The notes under the pieces are model-generated. The model was not told the DNA's origin and did not search any database. It saw only the letters and a list, made by a program, of their open reading frames with translations. 64,000 bases of DNA from Phytoseiulus persimilis (taxonomy: Eukaryota; Arthropoda; Arachnida; Mesostigmata; Phytoseiidae), in contig CM075102.1 of the NCBI GenBank assembly GCA_037576195.1, forward strand, positions 16,178,745-16,242,744. Direction: 5' to 3'. The position numbers and the translations under genes were made by a program. Each line of letters begins with the position of its first letter. Position 1 is the stretch's first letter. Below are positions 29,930-42,460 of this stretch, in pieces.

Positions 29930-32126
29930 TCAGGAAAACGCTATCTCGAGCATTTTCTCCACTGACAGCACTTTGTCAGCTGACTTCCTCTTCTTTGTGC
30001 CCATTTCTGTCTCGAAAGCAGCGATCTTTTCCCACTGTTCGAAAGAAACATGTCGAACACCTGGAATGGGACCCAAGTTGTCGCCTTGAGACCTGTTTGT
30101 AGACCAAGGCAATTACTGGATTCTTGTATCAGAGAGGGACTCCTTCTCGGAATCAGCATTCCTTTTTCACTCACCTTTTGACCTGAGTATTTGCTCCACT
30201 ATGAGGGAGCTTCCTTCTTTGAGGCAGCTCGCGTCGACAACGCCTTTAGCGAGGTCATCCAAGAGGTTTGCGCCGGTCTCGAAGCTACCATTCATCGTGG
30301 AAACTATGACTCCAATCGGCCCGGTTTTCACCCAGCCGCTACAGTAAACTCCTGAAACAAAAACAATGAGGAGGGATCGTTCTTCCGCCGCATTACCCCC
30401 GAACAACAGCGGGGCTTGGGCTAATTCTCACCGGGCAGCCCGCGCACACGTCCATTATCGTTCTCGATGATTCCCCGTTTCGCATCGAAAGGTATCTCAT
30501 TGTCTGGACAGCTGCTCGAGTAGCCGACGCTCTTGATCGCTAAATTAGTCGTGAGATATTCCTCAGCTCCAGTGGCGATGGCCCGCTTCCCTTCATCATC
30601 CAGCTTGTTCACAGCCAGAGCTATCGAACCCACTGCTCCTTCGTGCTGTGGGTCTTCGCGGAACCCGAGAGGAGATCTGAGGAACTTCAGCTCCCACACC
30701 TTCGAGTCTCCACGTTGTGCGTCATTAGATTGTTTCTCCAGTGTTTGCAGCATCAACTCCGTCAGGCGTTTGCGAGGGCGTTGCATTCCTGCCGAAAGGG
30801 TAAATGATAAGCAGCACGATTATTCGAAAAAAAAAGATCCCAGGGGCGACTGTGCAACGTTCGGCATACGGCACATAAGTCCAGCTCACTTGACGTGTCG
30901 ATGCCCGTGAAATCGTCAGCATGCAGAAGTGAAACGGCTCCTTCCAACTTGACGAGTTCCCTGAACTCTTTTATGGTGAAAGCGACTTGGAGGGGACCTC
31001 TTCGACCGATCAGACTGACCCGCCTGATTCGACTCCGGCTCAGAGCTTCAACGGCCTCTTCCGTGATATCGGTTGTCTTGGGAGAGAAGCGGAATCAGAA
31101 CCATCTAAACCGATCAGGAATATCGAGATGAAAGGAGGCCTGAGAAGTGCTGCACTTGGAGCAGCCTGCATTCTCGTCTGATTTCCACTCACCTTGAGTT
31201 TATCGATTGGCGCCAGAAGAATCCGAGCGACATCCAATGCAACGTTTCCATGACCTATGATTGCGCAATGGTCCGCGTCGAAGTTGATATCCTACGAAAA
31301 AGTCGAACCTTGAGCTCATTTCCCCGATCATCATCTAGAGACTGAGATTCGACTAGTTGACCATCTGCCGATGCCTCGTCTGAGGTAGGAAATGGTTTCC
31401 AAGCAAGAGCAATTCAAGACTTACCTTTGTCGTTATTCTGGACGGGTGTCCATTGTACCAATTAACAAACTGTCTCGCCGAGAGAACGTATTTGAGATTC
31501 TCGCCCGGAACATCCAACATTCTCTCATTGTCCGCACCGTACGTCTGTAGAATCGGCAATGAAGGTTCAGAAGTTCTGCTTGCACGGGACGGCACCCAAT
31601 AGATGCAGGATCGCTTGTTCTCGGATTTCGATGGTCTAACATACCAAGACGATGGCGTGATACGCCTCTCTGAACTCCCTGAAGCTGACGTCACTGCCGA
31701 GCTTCACGTTCCCGTAATAGCGGCATCTCGGATTCTTTGCAACTGCTGTGAATGTGTTTATGCAGTTCTTCACTTCGGGATGATCGGGAGCAACACCGTA
31801 GCGAACCAAGCCGAAAGGAACAGGCAATGATTCATAGATATCGACTTGGGTGTTCGGTGCCTGCAGAAATCGGTACTCGAATATATTGGAGAAACGATGA
31901 GGGATGGGAACATTGGTTTCATGGGGAACTTCGATCCTTCCTTGGATGATCATTGGATATGCTCCCGAACTCAAACCTTGAGAATCTGCTGTGCTGTGTA
32001 GAAACCCGCTGCGCCCGCTCCCACCACGCAAACTTTCACGTTACTCTGTGAGAGGGTCGAACTCGATGAAAATAAGCGTGTGATGCTCTTGCCGGTGAGC
32101 TGACGCATGTAGAACTGTGAAGCCAT
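29930..32126 (-). CDS. FDXR: NADPH:adrenodoxin (ferredoxin) oxidoreductase, mitochondrial
   Basis: Flavoenzyme of the mitochondrial matrix that passes electrons from NADPH to ferredoxin for P450 steroid hydroxylation and Fe-S cluster assembly. Eight minus-strand exons: 32126-31977, 31860-31645, 31544-31425, 31291-31193, 31076-30890, 30788-30432, 30351-30175, 30060-29930; phases agree and the product is 478 residues (human 491). The N-terminus [19 protein letters not shown] is Arg/Ser-rich, as a mitochondrial presequence should be. FAD site [10 protein letters not shown] (about residue 34), NADP site [36 protein letters not shown] and C-terminal [14 protein letters not shown] all match the family. 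Start: the ATG at 32126 was chosen because the presequence follows directly; an in-frame ATG at 32243 would add 39 residues. The first intron has an unusual donor, GTTTGA. It is divergent from RhoGDI. Confidence 0.95.
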
Positions 32127-34476
32127 TGAGAGTTCTAGGGAAGATATGGAATTTTTTGAGAGCTCGTTAGATTTCCCAGGGGAAAACAGCAGCCTAATGG
32201 AGACGAAGTTCGAAAGGATTTCCGAAGATGCGCGGAACAACAATACCGAGACTCAGCAAATAATTTTTGTATCCCAGTCCGGTTTCCCCCAGAACAGAAT
32301 CGAATTCCACACTGAGTTTTTCCTCCAGGAGGGACAGAGCGTGCTCGGCAGAGTATCAACATGGTTGTCTGAAGCCGAAGTGTCTCGTGTCTCGGGGAAA
32401 GCTGATTCTGATCGCTGACCAAAGGCTGAGAGCGCTTGCTGAGATCCGTCGAGAAACAGCTGATCGGCACGTCGGCTCATTCCGAAACTTTGCCTAACTC
32501 ACCTCGTCAAGTGTCTCCGACCAGAGCGGCCTCCAAGCACCCGGAAAAAATTCAGAACATGTTTGATCTATGCAAGAAATAGGTCGCGCTATCTTGGCAA
32601 GACGACACCGTCAAAACACAAATGAGACCACACGAACAACCTTCAGTCGGGCTCATGATTTGAATTTGGCGCGGATTCGAGGTATTGAAAGGAGGTAGGG
32701 ATCGGTGGAGGCCTTATCGAGAACCTCCTCATTCCATCTGCGCATTTCAGGGGACCACTATGAGCGAAGAAGTTTCCTGACAGCCAGCTATCTGCCTGAC
32801 AGATTTCTCAAGTGTTCCCGCACGCAATGCGAGTTGACTGAGCGCGAAGATCTCTCGAGCGACGAGCACGCAGCTTGAATTTGCCGCCAAACCGCACATA
32901 AGCAATCGCCATATTTGAAAATTGGAGTAAGAGGTCTCGCTCATCTCGCCTGAAGTTCGGTGGAGTTCCTTCAAGTTTCAGCGAAGCAAAACGCCGGTTC
33001 CATCTGGTAAGGGTGTGAAAACTGTCGCAAGGTGTTCGGTCGAGCCCTGTTTCATTGATTCCCTATTGGGAGGGGCTGCTTCGAGCGTAACGTCTTTCTC
33101 GACATGGCCTTCGCCGGTCAGCCTGTTGCATGACGATTATTCAGCCGAGCGCTCTATCAAATTCTTGATCGTGTATCGAACGCGAGCCTCCTTCAAGATC
33201 GCATTCAATCGCAGTACAAGTGAATCGATCGTCAGCATTGCTTGTATCGAAGTGTATCTAAATTTAGATTGGGGTGTGGTGCTCGGTGCTGGGGTTTATT
33301 TTAAGATGTGCCAATCACCCCTGTGTGTTAGTGTATCGCTCGCTTAGAAGGGAGCTCCAGTTGAGCCGGCACGTATCCCCACTCCAGAGAGACGACTGGA
33401 GTCCTCTACACACTTGTTGTGCTGCAAATCACGAAAGTGAGTCATGAGTCACGGACGAAGTGCGTGTTTTGAGCGTGACGCCTGCGTTAGTGCGTAAGCT
33501 TGAGCAGTGCCTGAACCGTCGATTAAGATGAGCTGTGGCTTCGAGGATTTGGTCGAAATCCAGCTCAGATTTCCCATCGGGATTCGGTTAGAAAGAGAGT
33601 GCTTTTAGATCTTTGATGGTTATTGTCGCTTTTCCGAGGTGAAATTCAAGCTTCACCGGGCCGGCGAATCATCCGAAGGTGGATTAGGCTCTGCGTGGCA
33701 TGCGGTGAATCGTTTGGGGAGCCCTTGACGCAGGTCTCGTAAACCCGTCCCAATTCGTCCCGGATCTCACAACAAATGGTTTTGGTGATGCCGTACGAGC
33801 TTCCGAACGAGACTTCGAAAGCTCGGAGAGCCGAAAGTGTTTACGGATTTCTTTCAACGCCGACCCGCGGCAACCGTCGTTTCTCAAGCTCTCGATGGTC
33901 TAGATTCGACCGAGTCGTTCTCTTGGTTTGCAGCAAACCGCTCAGTTGACACCCTAGTCAGGCTGCTAGGCAGGCAGGCAGTCAAGTCAGATATCCAACC
34001 AGCGAGCCCTGACTGTTCGCCTTCCTGCCTGGCAGTTCGTCAGTCTGACAGGAAGGGAGCCAGTCTCTCGCTCTTTCGGCCGTACCGACTGTTCATGCGC
34101 CATGTCGTTTAATGCGAATACGCTCGTAACTATAATTGAGGCCCATTATTGACGTCAGGCCTCATGGCTCACGCAGTGCGCCAATATCCACGGCGAGTCG
34201 GAACGAGCGGTGCATGGTGACTGAGCCGGGCGACATCGTTCTTAAGGCGTCAATCGGTTGCAGTTTCTCACTGCTTTGCAGCTTTTGGGAGGCTGAAGGT
34301 GTCGGGGATACTCGTAGAAGATCACATATCAAGCAACGGGACATCAGGATCCCATCCGCTGCTTTCTCGAGAGCGCTGCGTGTCTCCGTTCCCTCAGAGA
34401 CGACCAACCTTTTCATTCCAGAGTCGGGCGCTTGTCTGTCTGCTTTTTATTTTGCTGACGAGCCGGTCGCGAGATC
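32127..34476. other. Intergenic region between divergent FDXR and RhoGDI genes
   Basis: 2.35 kb separates the two start codons, so both promoters must lie here. No coding sequence was recognised. A GC-rich patch at about 33960-34050 contains facing GGCAGGCAGG-type motifs (33970-33982 against 34020-34034) that could pair as an imperfect hairpin. Core promoter elements could not be assigned. Confidence 0.5.
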
Positions 34477-35754
34477 ATGGCCGGAGGCGACGCGGAGACC
34501 CCCGTCATCGAACACGAAGAAGAATCCACCTATCGACCACCTGCACAAAAAACACTGAAAGACATCGTCGAAGCCGACAAGGAGGACGAAAGCCTTCTCA
34601 AGTACAAACAAGCTCTGCTGGGTCAGGCACTATCAGGCGAACAGATTATCGTTGAGCCGGAGAACCCCAAAAATGTAAGTTGGATCAAGAGCTCCTCGTA
34701 GGTCAGGGAGTTCACCGTGGAGTTCGCCTTCTCCATCTTCTAGGGTATAGTCGGCGGTAGGAGACGGCTCGGCTCCTTCCATCTGAGGTCTGATTCGATC
34801 AACGGTTGGAGACATTAGAGCTCTGTTACATCGCCGCGAGTTTGACTTCAAGTCATCAGTGTCTCGATATCGTTGTCTGTCAAGAGTCACTTGTCAACGC
34901 TTGCCAACTCAGCGAGCTCATTCGAGGCGCCTGTAGCGTTCCGCTCGGCTTCCATTGACTTCGCACAACATTCGTCCAAACTGTCGTTGAGGAGGAGGAG
35001 TCCCGAACGGAGTCAACAGTTCACTGGCACTCCCAGATCTGAGAATCGGATAGGAACAACCGAGACAGTCCGAGAACAGCGAAACGACAGGGTGGTCGTT
35101 CAATATCCTTCCCGACTGCCATACTATCGGCATCGCTCTTGACACCGCGAACCTAGAATGAGTCCTAAGTCGGACGAATCGAGGTGCCCTCCTATCGAAC
35201 GAATTTCGCATGTTTGATGGCATTCTGCTTTTGTCCTGCAGGTGATCGTCAAGCAACTCGCCCTGGTTGTTGAAGGCCGTCCGGATGTCGTGCTCGACCT
35301 AACTACCGAGCTGAAAGACCTGAAGAAGAAAACCTTCACCGTGAAAGAAGGAATTTTATATCAGATTCGGATCGATTTCTTCGTCCAGCGGGAAATCGTC
35401 ACCGGGCTGAAATATGTTCAGAAAATCACTCGTCTCGGAGCTCAAGGTGGGCTGTCATTCCATCAAGGCGTTCTTAGAAGTTGGACCCGACGAGCAGTTG
35501 ATTGCGAGTCTTCTACTTTTCGACACGGAATATGATGTCATCGTTCTCAATTTTCAGTTGAGAAGTTCGACCAAATGGTTGGCAGCTACGCTCCGAAACA
35601 AGACCTCCAATCGTATACGACGCCCAGAGAAGAAATGCCATCTGGCATGCTTGCCCGCGGTACCTATGGAGTGAAGTCCCTTTTCACCGATGACGACAAA
35701 CACGAACATCTCAAGTGGGAATGGAGCTTCGAGATCAAGAAAGACTGGGATTAA
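34477..35754 (+). CDS. RhoGDI: Rho GDP-dissociation inhibitor
   Basis: Cytosolic chaperone that extracts prenylated Rho/Rac/Cdc42 from membranes and holds them inactive. Three exons, 34477-34674, 35242-35446 and 35558-35754, give 199 residues, matching the usual 200-204. The N-terminal regulatory arm shows YRPPAQKTLKDIVEADKED and SLLKYKQALLG, the switch-binding helices. The C-terminal immunoglobulin-like prenyl pocket shows REIVTGLKYVQ, MVGSYAPK, MLARGTYGVKSLFTDDDK and the ending WEWSFEIKKDWD. The ATG sits in good context (GATCATGG) and no better upstream start was seen. Convergent with the golgin gene downstream. Confidence 0.96.
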
Positions 35755-37930
35755 ACTTAAGCAGCAGCAATCTTTTATTATTGAGAAACTTTTGTGTAGG
35801 AACGAGGAGAAGGAGAGAAACCTCGCAACAGATCAAGGAGGACCATGAACGAATACGCGGATTTTCCCCCACTTGTCAAATCGTTATTTCCACGCCGTGC
35901 ACTTTATGAAGGCGTCTCACCAGGTTTTTCGAAAACAATGTATGGGCTCTGAAGAACAAAGGAGAGGACGAATAGCTCTTCAGTGACTCTCTTGTTCCAC
36001 CATAACCGTAGTTGGATTACGATTTCCATCACAAAATCAGTAGTAAATAAATCGGCTGTTTAATTTGCGTCGAACAACCTGGAAGCGCCATGAATGAAAC
36101 GAAAATCCTCTGACAGTTCGTTTTTGGTGGTGGGAAGCTCTTTGCGAACCCTTCAAGTTTCATCGATCTTCCTGAACGAACCCCTTCCTGAATTCACATC
36201 TGATCAGAGGTTTTGTTCTTGGTAGTGACGCTCCTTCGATAGACATGGCTGGAGAACGTTAGTTATCAGTGCCAATCACGTATGGCTCGATCCTCGGAGC
36301 GCCTGTCGCTCGAACATCGGTCGGATACTTCACGAAACGATTTTTTTCCCGAAATGAGATGTAGTCGACGACGTCACAAGGAACATTCAGCCATTTTCCA
36401 CCCCAAGTTCAAATCCCTACCTACGAACTCGCCATACCCTCGACTCTTCTCTCTTATCCATCCCGGAAAATTTGTTGCCCAGGCTCATAATGTACTTTCT
36501 AACATGATAAGAAAAGTCGTCTATTGTTTTGAAAATCAACCCACGTAATTCAAATTTCCTTTCCAATAACAAATAACTCCCGAATTTTCACCCACCTCCC
36601 CCACAACTTCGGCAATAATATCCTTATAACGAGCACAGTGCAGAGAGCACCTTTACCGTATTTTGTACAAACTCCGCGTCCTTAACGAATAACTCAAGTT
36701 GAAGCACTTCCACTCTACCCACGAAAAATGGAACCAATGAAATAGAATCGGATCGGATTTTCGTCATTTAGCCCTCGGAGAACACTCTCGAAGCCCAGCT
36801 GACTCGAGATGAGCGATAACGTCATAGAGAACCGTTGAGCGAGCGGATACCTTTATCAATCTATCTATTTACCCCCGCCGAGATGTAAAACCAAGAATCT
36901 GACTGTAGTAGCCATGCAGTGAAACTTCGAGCATCGTGTGCAGGACACCGACTTATCCGCGAGTGTCTACGCAGTCAAGTTAACTACTGTATGTACTGCT
37001 TCGATAAACACCATGAATGCGGGAAGCGAACACTTGCAAATGTACGCACGGGACTTTTCCAGATTACAAAGGCAAAGAATACATGTCGCTAATAAAGCAT
37101 TCAACCTGGCGTTCATCATGATTTCGTTTTGAGAATACCGTCGATTGCCCTCACAGAACGGATCTGGGAAACCCCAGCCTGCTTCTGTTTTCAGAAGAGC
37201 CGTATTATGACGTTGAGCAACCCAATGTCCATGCAAGTCATGAAGAGGGCATGTGGCGCAGCAAGTTCGGTCCTGGGAACGCCTTTCACGAGAATATTTC
37301 ACTGAATCACTTCATAAACAACTAGGTACAATTCTCTGAAATTAGGAATTCGGAGCCGAACTATGCTTCAAATTCAGGGCAGGAATGGATTCTCAGCACC
37401 GGAGACGAGGCTCTGCACTATGCGATGTACACGGGAAACGTCCCGCTGCAGAATATTATTACGCGCATTGATTAGGAGATCAATCAGTCGACCCGAGTGT
37501 CGATCGCGGTCTTTACTCTCCCAAAACTATGACTGCTGCTTGTCGACCCTGCTCCTCGAAAAGACAGAGCCATCCACAGGAAACGATCTGGGAGACGAAG
37601 GCCTAAAACCTCAAACAAGCACTGGATTTCCAAGTCCCCCGAGGGTCCTTTTATTCATCACGAGTCTTAATATACAATTATATTACTCCAACAGGCACAA
37701 GAACACGATTGAAAGCTTCCTCCCCGAGAAATGTGCCAAACGTTCGAGAACCAACGTCAACGAGAGCTCGTAACGCCCTCTCCCCTGAGCTACTGTTCGA
37801 GTTCGGGGCTTGACTCGTTTGAATCATTTTGAGAGGACGTGAAAACACCCGAAAGCTCAAGAGGAGCCCACGATGTTTCTCAACATTTCAAGTCGACAAT
37901 CAAATCCCAGAATGGACGCTGCCAGCGAGT
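35755..37930. other. 3' regions between convergent RhoGDI and golgin genes
   Basis: Contains the 3' untranslated ends of both genes: AATAAA at 36046 for RhoGDI, and TTTATT at 37650-37655 (AATAAA on the minus strand) 276 bp past the golgin stop. No coding sequence was recognised between about 36.1 and 37.6 kb; open frames there are short and without domains. Confidence 0.5.
36046..36051 (+). terminator. Candidate poly(A) signal of RhoGDI
   Basis: AATAAA 292 bp after the RhoGDI stop codon. Confidence 0.55.
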
Positions 37931-40900
37931 TCAGGGCTGACCGCTCGGCTGGGCCAGAATTTCTCTGAGAACTTCAGGTTCGGAGGTCGTGGACGCCCGA
38001 CTGCTGCTGGATGAGGGAGCGATCGGCGAAGTCGGTAGGTGACTGAAGAGAGGATTATCCGGACGGAACGGCGAAGGAGATGATTGGCGCTGAGTCTGCT
38101 CCGGTGGACAAGATGAGGAAGACGCCTTACGCAACCGGTCCGCGACCGGTTCGGTGGGCAGCCGCAACGGTGTTGAGGGCGTGGATTCTTTTTCGATGTA
38201 AGCAATCAGCTGGTTGGTGAAAGACTGGTGGACAGAACAATAGAAATCAGGCTGTGAGGCAATCCATACTAGTACTCACTGGGACAGGATCGAGCCATCC
38301 GACGCGGCGAACGGAAAGCGGTACTCACGTCATTTGCGTCATGGTGAGCTGATGGAGAGCCCCCGAAGATTCCGAAGAGTCCTCTAGGTCCGCCCGAAGA
38401 GATCCGGCGATTTTCGTCCTCAGTGAACTCGAGGTATCCGGTGATGCAGCGCATGACGTCTGCTTTCTTGTCCGGTGCAGCCGTGAAATAGCCGAGAAGC
38501 ATGTTTTTGATGAGTTGTCTGGAAAGTAAACCTCAAGATAACCCCCGAACTCGAGTTGAACTCGCTGAATTCGAGCTCAATAGTTGCTGTAATCGTGGCT
38601 CACTTCTCGACTTTGCCCTCGGCACCCTCGGATCTTCGACATTTCTCGAGAGCTTTCTGGAGCTCCTGCTCCTTCTCGTTCAGTTTCTGCTGCAGTCTAC
38701 TTAGGATCGTATTCTTATCCTGCAGCTGCTGAGTGAGTTTCGACGTTGCTTCGACAGTCTCGCTCATGTTGCTCAATGTTTCTTCTTTGGCAGCGAGCGC
38801 AGTCTCCAGTTCGACGATGCGATCGCTCAACTTTTTCAGCTCGTTTTCGGCGTGCTTCTGCGAAATGAGTCGCGAACTTTTAGAAAACCACTGACTCGTA
38901 TCTCACCAGCCCATTTCAAACCTATTTGGGATCGATCAAGGGGGAAGGGACCTCATGCAGCCCGAGCTCGCCGTCTGAACAGCTCACCCTCATAGATTTT
39001 GTCCCGTTATCTTTCTCTGATTGCATATGCTCGAGTACGAGCTGAAGGCTCGCGAGACTGACGGCGCTCTGTTGAATCTGATCCTCGAGCGTTGAAACCT
39101 GGTCCAGAGCCTCGTCCCTTTGACTCAGGGCTTGAACGAGCTCTGCCTCGAGCATCTCGGCCTTTTGCGAAGCTTGCGCTGTTATGGCCTGCGCCGAAGA
39201 ATCGGTGTTTCGTGCACTTTCCTCAAGAGCGGTTAGCTGCAAACCCGGAGACATGCGTTAGCGCGGTTAACGTGCGAGAGGAGTGAGATCCTCCGAGGCC
39301 TCGGAAACGAGCTAGAAACAATATGAGCGGAAAGTATCCATATCCGCGCCTCGCGACCGGGGTCCAGGTGGATTCAGATCATTTCGTGATGGAGCGCACC
39401 AACAGCCGTTGAGCTTCTGATACTCTCTAGAAATGAGAAACTGCGCGCTCCATGCGAGCCAGATTCAACTCACTCTCTGCTGGAGCGCTTTGGTGCGTTG
39501 CTCAGATGAGACCGCTTCTTTGGTATAAGTATCCTCGACCTCAACGAGATGAGAAGTGAGTCTCTGTATTTCGAGCTTCATTTTTGATTCGTTGTCGAGA
39601 AGTCTCTGGATTCTCTGACGGAGCTCGACGTTCTCTTCGTTTTTGTGCGCTAGTGTCCTCGAAACATTCTGATATTCGTTCTCCAAAGACGAGATCTGTG
39701 AATAGACGAGAGTTTGACCGACTGCGCGATGTTCAGATCGGAAATACTGCAGAGAGACACCAAGACTGGAGAAAGGAACTTACCTTATTCTGGAATAGCG
39801 AAACGTCGATTGAAGGCGTTTCGGCTCGTTGAAGCTGCTGTTGTTGTTGTTGCAACAACTGCTCGGCTTGCTGCTGAAGCATCTGCTGTTGTTGCTCCAG
39901 CTGTTGCTCATACTGCTCAACCTGCAGCCTGACCCGCTGCTGATACTCCGCGTACTGTTGCTCCCATCTCGCACGGGCTTGCTTTTCGTCGCTGATGGCA
40001 CCCATGAGTCCGTTGAGCCTCGATTGGAGATCCGCATTCTCTCGAGCTTTCTCGCTCACCACGGAAATCATTTGCTTCTTCTCGTTCGCCAGCTGCTCGA
40101 GACTTTCATCGCGTGACTGTTTCGTCATTTTCATCGCCTCCAGCTCCTGCTGCAAGCCGGTGATCTGTGCCAGGAGCTGCTGCTTGTAGCTCTCAGCTGT
40201 TTCCAACTCATTGCTGACACTGTCTCGACTGTGCCGGAGCAGCTCGAGTTCTTGTTCGCTCGTTTCTAATCGCTGTCTCAGACCAGCGACTTCTTCCGCG
40301 GTTTCGGAGGCGGTGTCCGCAGGTGGAGAAGCTTGCAACATCGAGCTCTCGAGCTCAGCGATCTTGTGCTGACTCTCCAGCAGGTGCTCGCTCGCGATGG
40401 CAACTTCGGCGCGGAGCTGCTGTATCTCACTTTCTTGATCACGAGTCTGCTTCAGAAGACGACCAGACTCGCTCTGATCGTTAACGTTGCGATCCTGGAG
40501 TTCCGCAAGCAGGCTTTGCAGGTTCTGGACTTCTTGCATGAGGGCGCCTTCGCGATTCGAACTCAAATCATACTGAACGCGCAGCTGTTCCCAGCTGCTT
40601 TCGTATTCTGCGAGACGAGCTTTGCATTCCTGGAGCTGACCTTGAAGATCTTCTGTCTCTGCTGCTCGCTCCTGCGAGAGTAAATCGCGCAGATTTTGGA
40701 CCTCCTCCACAAGAGTCGCTTCGCGACTTGCAGCCGACTCCAACTGTGTCTTCATGGACTCCAAAGTTGTCGAGAACTCCTGTGTCCGAGTTTCGTACTC
40801 TTTGAGTTGGGCTTTCAAAGTCTCAGCTTCAGTCTTCGAGCTTTCCTTCAACTGCTCCAATTCGTTTCGGGTCGTCCGGAGCGCCTGCTTCTCGGACTGC

Positions 40901-42152
40901 AAGAGGGCCTCCAACTCAGCGAGACGAGCGGACTCCGTACCCGAACCCGAGTTTTCCGCGGTTTTGCTGAGCTCGACAATCTGAGCTTTGAGCTCCGCCT
41001 GACTCTTCATAGACTTCTCTATCTTGGTCGACAATGATGACTTATCGTCCGTGGCTTTTTTGAGCTGACTTCGAACCTGTTTCAGCTCAGCCTCGACCTC
41101 TGACAGGCGGCGGAGTTCTTCCTCGAGAGCAGCTTTTTCCGCACGAATTGCGTTGCGCTGATCTTCCAGATCTGCCAGGCTCTCTGAAACGGACTCAGTT
41201 CTCTCTTGGAAGCTCTGCATTCTCGATGACAGCTGCTGCACTCCTTCCCGAGCCTCCTTCAGCTTATCTGCACTGAACTCGGTCCCGCCCAAGAGAGTGG
41301 TGACAACATCTTTACAAAAACCCTCATAGTCGTACGATGGCCCACCCTCAGCCTCAGAAGGAGCTTGCCCTCCGGTGCCTCGAGATTCGAGTTCGGCTTC
41401 GAGCATCTCGTTTTCTTCCTCCATAGCGTCGAGTCTGTTCTTCAGGAGAATATTCTCGTGCTTCAAGCTGTCCACTTCGAGTCTCAGCTCCGTCACTGAT
41501 GACAACTGTCTCTGAGCTTCGTCGAGAGACTTCTGCAGCTCGACGACTTCGTGAGAGCTTTCGTCGAGTTTCTGCTTGCCGTCCGCGCCGTCCCCCCAGT
41601 CGTCCCCCCAGTTGTCATCGAGGTCGACCTCGTGGTCAGCAGCCGGCGGACCGCCATTACGCAAAACGTTCAGTTCGGCTTCAGCCCGCTGGAGCTTGGC
41701 CTCCAGGTCTTCCTTGATCAGAATCATCTGACTTCGTTCTTCTTGGTATTGCGAATCTAGCTGTAGGAGAGTGTCTTGAAGCCGTGATCGCTCTTCAAGG
41801 AGAGCTTTGACCTCCTGCAAGATAAAACCGCGTTCAACAGGAAGCCTACAGAGGTTTCCTTTCCCCAGTCGTAGGGAAACTATCATCGTGGATTCCAGTA
41901 AGAAGTGGACGGGCTCCAATACTCACGGCAGGAGCATCTGCGGGCAAGACATTTCCGGCAGCTGCGAAAGAAAGTCGCATGTCACGTTCTAGTGCACTCA
42001 AAGCATTCTGTTTCGACTTGTGGAGGACGTTTGCAATTTCGAACGCCAATCTGAAGGAGGACTGGATCTGAAAACTCACTTGGATTGCCTTCTTGATCGA
42101 GACCGTGCGCGAAATTCTGGATCTGGGAGGTGATCTGGTTGAGCCACGACAT
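37931..42152 (-). CDS. Gmap: GMAP-210/TRIP11-type golgin (cis-Golgi coiled-coil tether with GRAB domain)
   Basis: Long coiled-coil tether that captures curved vesicles at the cis-Golgi and binds Arf1 through its C-terminus. Eight coding exons on the minus strand: 42152-42080, 41961-41927, 41814-39784, 39695-39474, 39236-38988, 38857-38604, 38518-38329, 38224-37931; phases agree, 1115 residues (human 1979, so a shorter rod). The N-terminus MSWLNQITSQIQNFAHGL looks like an amphipathic lipid-packing sensor (ALPS). The middle, mainly the 677-codon exon, is heptad-rich coiled coil with a Gln-rich segment near its end. The GRAB domain (KNMLLGYFTAAPDKK then YLEFTEDENRR, residues about 957-990) matches GMAP-210, as does the following SFTNQLIAYIEKE. 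The tail is Ser/Pro-rich. The start is the ATG just after a 5'-UTR acceptor at 42162; another in-frame ATG lies five codons upstream. Confidence 0.92.
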
Positions 42153-42383
42153 ATCTCCGCGCTGCAAAAGAAACGCTTGGCGACCTGGTCGCCAATCGGC
42201 GAATTAGGCAAAAAGTGTCGTTGTGGGTACCGGTAGTGCAGGACTGTAGCCTCTATCTAGCATCGACTCGAACTTTCCATCGACGGAAATACGTGTCAGC
42301 GCGGTGACTGCTCTTGCAGAGTTGTAGAAGTTGGAGGTTCATGGATCAGAATCTCGAATTCATCAACGATTGATACTACTCAC

Positions 42384-42460
42384 TGGCGTTGCGTGCGACG
42401 TCAGCAGCGATAGGGAACACAGCGAACCCACCAATTGATTCCCTCAAAGCAGAGAACTTC
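42384..42460 (-). other. Probable non-coding first exon of the golgin gene (upstream limit uncertain)
   Basis: On the minus strand a strong acceptor (TTTCTTTTGCAG) ends at 42162, nine bases before the start codon. A good donor (CA|GTGAGTAG) lies at 42384/42383. Together they define a 222-bp 5'-UTR intron. The transcription start is not visible. Confidence 0.45.

Noticed and set aside
40333-41037. Leu-rich plus-strand frames opposite the golgin
   Set aside because: Shadows of the coiled-coil coding sequence (antisense of Glu/Gln/Lys codons).
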